The position numbers were made by a program, and so were the translations under genes. Of a stretch of DNA of 8,719 nt, positions 6,892 to 8,719 are shown one piece after another (position 1 is the first letter of the stretch; each line of letters begins with the position of its first letter). Source of the DNA: a candidate division TA06 bacterium SM23_40 (GTDB taxonomy: Bacteria; LJUI01; SM1-40); NCBI GenBank assembly GCA_001303705.1, contig LJUI01000105.1:1-8719 (forward strand), in the 5' to 3' direction. The notes beneath the pieces are model-generated. The model made no database searches and was not told where the DNA came from. It saw nothing but the letters and a program-made list of their open reading frames with translations.

Positions 6892-6918
6892 CCCCGCCTG
6901 CCTCAACGCAGGCCGGGG
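6892..6918. other. GC-rich hairpin in the gap between glycosyltransferase A and PDE-A
   Basis: An inverted repeat pairs CCCCGCCTG (6892-6900) with CAGGCCGGGG (6909-6918), leaving one bulged C at 6914 and an 8-base loop. It begins eight bases after the stop of glycosyltransferase A on the transcribed strand. No run of U follows the stem in the minus-strand transcript, so it is not an ordinary intrinsic terminator. It may protect an mRNA end, cause partial attenuation, or have no role. Confidence 0.45.
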
Positions 6919-6925
6919 AGGCCGA

Positions 6926-8095
6926 TCATGAAGAGCAGCGCTTGAAACGCCTCGCCCTGAAGGTGCCGCTCCTCAGGCACTTGGCAGTGGGCACGACCCG
7001 CCAGTGGTAGGCGCCGTCCGGCCAGCGCCGCCAGATCTCCTCCGGGATCGAGAATCTCGATCCCTTGACGAGTGCGCCGCACTGCCGGATGAAGGATGGC
7101 CCATCGGATATCTCCACTAAATACGAATCGACGCCGACGTACCGTCCCCAGACAAGAACATTCGTCTCGGGAGTGATGCGTATCGTCTGCGCTCGCTCCT
7201 TGCGCGCCGCGCCGCACATCAGCCGCCAACGGCGCACGATCTTTGCGATCATGAAGCCGATCACCTTCAGCACCTGAAAGAGCAGACACCCGCCCAATCC
7301 ATAGTACTTGCGTAGATAGTGGCGCAAGCTGTTTACGAAGATCTCGTATGTCCTCACGCCGTTCCTTGAGCTGCCGCCCACGTAGTGGATCACCTCCGCC
7401 CGCACGCAGACATAGAGCCTCCAGCCCGCCCGTCTCATCCTCAAAGACCAGTCGGTATCCTCCAGATACATGAAGAACCGCTCATCGAGGAGGCCGATCT
7501 CATCGATCGCCTCTCTGCGAACCATGAGAGACTCCCCGGTGAGCAGCTCCATCTCGCACCAGTCCTCACACTGCCACAGCATACGATCGATCTCCCACCC
7601 GTCACGGAAAATCTTGTTATTGGGGAACACCTCAGCCAGCCCCGTGTGGGCGAGCAGTATGAACGGCAGATTGAACACCTTGTGCGTCCCACCGCGAAAC
7701 GTCCGACCGTGGTCAAGCCACGTGCTCGCCGCCGCCGCTCCGGCCTCGGGGTGGCCATCCATGAACGAAGCCAGCTTCGTCAGTGAACCGGGGAGGAGCA
7801 CGGTGTCCGGATTGAGGAGGAAGAGATAGCGCCCTGAGCTGAGACGCGTCGCCTGATTATGGGCTGCCGCGAATCCACGGTTCTCCTCGTTGACGATCAG
7901 CGTCACATCGGGGAACTCCCGACGGATCAGTTCCGCAGACCCATCGGTCGAGGCGTTGTCCACGACGATGACCTCGACCTCGAGCCCCCCGTGCTCCGCA
8001 TAGGTCGAGCGCAGACAATCGACGAGGAAGTCTCTTGAATTGAAACTGACGATCGATATCGTCACGTCAGCGCTCCGAGACTCGAGAGCACCCAT
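6926..8095 (-). CDS. GT2 family glycosyltransferase A with C-terminal fibronectin-III-like extension
   Basis: This 389-residue protein shows the GT-A core in order: VTISIVSFNS (11-20), VVDNASTDGS (44-53), NPDT as the DxD-like metal site (95-98, D97), and LEDTDWSLRMRRAGWRLY (211-228) with the catalytic-acid region. After HYLRKYYG there is a hydrophobic helix (about 267-286) that may touch or enter the membrane, followed by basic residues. Residues about 305-389 form an extra beta-rich domain with 'SYLVEISDGPSF' and 'AYHWRVVP', a fibronectin-III-like pattern shared with glycosyltransferase B. The ATG at 8095 has GAGGAG upstream with a short 3-base spacing. An in-frame GTG at 8065 (residue 11, GGAG seven bases upstream) would align better with the start of glycosyltransferase B and is a real alternative. 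It begins 16 bases after the flippase gene stops. It probably transfers a sugar to the lipid-linked glycan that the flippase exports; donor and linkage are unknown. Confidence 0.92.
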   Translation of the reverse strand: MGALESRSADVTISIVSFNSRDFLVDCLRSTYAEHGGLEVEVIVVDNASTDGSAELIRREFPDVTLIVNEENRGFAAAHNQATRLSSGRYLFLLNPDTVLLPGSLTKLASFMDGHPEAGAAAASTWLDHGRTFRGGTHKVFNLPFILLAHTGLAEVFPNNKIFRDGWEIDRMLWQCEDWCEMELLTGESLMVRREAIDEIGLLDERFFMYLEDTDWSLRMRRAGWRLYVCVRAEVIHYVGGSSRNGVRTYEIFVNSLRHYLRKYYGLGGCLLFQVLKVIGFMIAKIVRRWRLMCGAARKERAQTIRITPETNVLVWGRYVGVDSYLVEISDGPSFIRQCGALVKGSRFSIPEEIWRRWPDGAYHWRVVPTAKCLRSGTFRARRFKRCSS

Positions 8096-8111
8096 CTTCT
8101 CCTCATCTCGT

Positions 8112-8719
8112 CTAATCCATCAAGATCAGTTCCTTGGCCCGGTTGCCCAGCTCACTGCCCACACTCCGTATCCGGCCGATATCCTTCCGCGTCAACTCTC
8201 CCGACCCTACGAGCACAGCCAGATACGTGGCCAATCCCACCGGAAGGGTCACCGCCAGACCCATCCCGCGTAACCAGTACATCACCAGCGCCATGAGTCC
8301 GGCAGCGCCTGTCGGGCGCACCAGTATCCGCAGCACTACCTTCCAGTCTGCGAGCAGCCGGTTCACCCAGTAGATCTTAATGATGAGATTGGCAGCAGAA
8401 CAGATAACGGTCGAAACGCTTGCACCGTAGAAATCGTACCGCGGAATGAGAAACGAATTGAGCACAATGTTGAGTACGGCGATACTGGCCGCGTACGGCG
8501 CGAACTGAAATATATTCACACCGCACGCAATGACAAATGTCCCCACCGGGCCGCTGATGACGTTCAGACAGAACGCCCAGACGAGTATTCGAAGAGCGAC
8601 GGCACTCCCTCCGTTCAGATATTCCTGACCGAACATCCTTCCAACGATGACATCGGATCCGGCCCCTATCACCACGGCTGTATGCAATGCGAAGAGTATT
8701 GACACCCGCAGAGCCGTTT
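8112..8719 (-). CDS. Wzx/MATE-like polysaccharide flippase, C-terminal part (N-terminus beyond right edge)
   Basis: The frame is open from the right edge (first full codons encode TALRVSILFA) to a TAG at 8112-8114, giving 201 residues, about the last two fifths of a typical 430-500-residue flippase. A GTG at 8705 could be mistaken for the start, but the frame continues upstream with no sign of an initiation site. Hydrophobic segments lie at about 7-19, 36-58, 60-90, 97-118, 131-149 and 152-171. The stretch around NIVLNSFLIPRYDFYGAS (83-100) is the recurrent 'LN-x-x-LIP-x-x-G-x-x-GA' pattern of Wzx/MATE-type exporters, which flip undecaprenyl- or polyprenyl-linked oligosaccharides across the inner membrane. 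A short, charged cytoplasmic tail follows 'GELTRKDI'. Being first in the visible gene order, it points to Wzx-dependent export of the glycan made by this locus. A peptidoglycan-precursor (MurJ-like) exporter is less likely given the neighbours. Confidence 0.88.
   Translation of the reverse strand, partial: TALRVSILFALHTAVVIGAGSDVIVGRMFGQEYLNGGSAVALRILVWAFCLNVISGPVGTFVIACGVNIFQFAPYAASIAVLNIVLNSFLIPRYDFYGASVSTVICSAANLIIKIYWVNRLLADWKVVLRILVRPTGAAGLMALVMYWLRGMGLAVTLPVGLATYLAVLVGSGELTRKDIGRIRSVGSELGNRAKELILMD

Noticed and set aside
6870-6910. Promoter-like TTGAGG and TATCAT elements upstream of PDE-A on the minus strand
   Set aside because: The two boxes are about 20 bases apart, too far for a usual sigma-70 promoter, and the first box lies in the hairpin loop. 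The match is no better than chance.

Overview
The window is one block of seven genes, all on the minus strand and tightly packed, with a gene cut off at each edge. No RNA gene, insertion sequence, CRISPR array or intrinsic terminator was seen. In transcription order (high to low coordinates) it reads: C-terminal part of a Wzx/MATE-like polysaccharide flippase (8112-8719); GT2 glycosyltransferase A (6926-8095); three consecutive alkaline-phosphatase-superfamily phosphohydrolases of the type I phosphodiesterase / COG3379 kind, called here PDE-A (5142-6842), PDE-B (3434-5131) and PDE-C (1710-3389); GT2 glycosyltransferase B (444-1643); and the N-terminal part of a GNAT-type acyltransferase (1-451). 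Gaps between genes are about 10-85 bases, and the last pair overlaps by 8, so the set is probably co-transcribed.

The content is that of a surface-polysaccharide or glycoconjugate assembly locus. The glycosyltransferases would build the glycan on a lipid carrier in the cytoplasm, the GNAT protein could acylate a sugar, and the flippase would export the lipid-linked product. The unusual part is the core. Three divergent paralogous phosphohydrolases sit between two paralogous glycosyltransferases. All three keep the full set of metal ligands, but they differ at the predicted nucleophile (Thr in one, Ser in two). None shows a signal peptide or membrane anchor, so they probably act in the cytoplasm, perhaps on nucleotide-sugar, polyprenyl-phosphate or phospho-decorated intermediates. 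Both glycosyltransferases carry a fibronectin-III-like C-terminal extension that is not part of the usual GT2 fold.

The organism appears to be a moderately GC-rich bacterium using Shine-Dalgarno initiation (AGGAGG and AGGTGA sites, one possible GTG start). The three phosphohydrolases end in an acidic segment followed by a terminal 'LGY'-type tail. From memory, similar tails occur in AP-superfamily and sulfatase proteins of environmental lineages such as Acidobacteriota, Planctomycetota and Desulfobacterota-like groups. This is a weak taxonomic hint, and no species is proposed.
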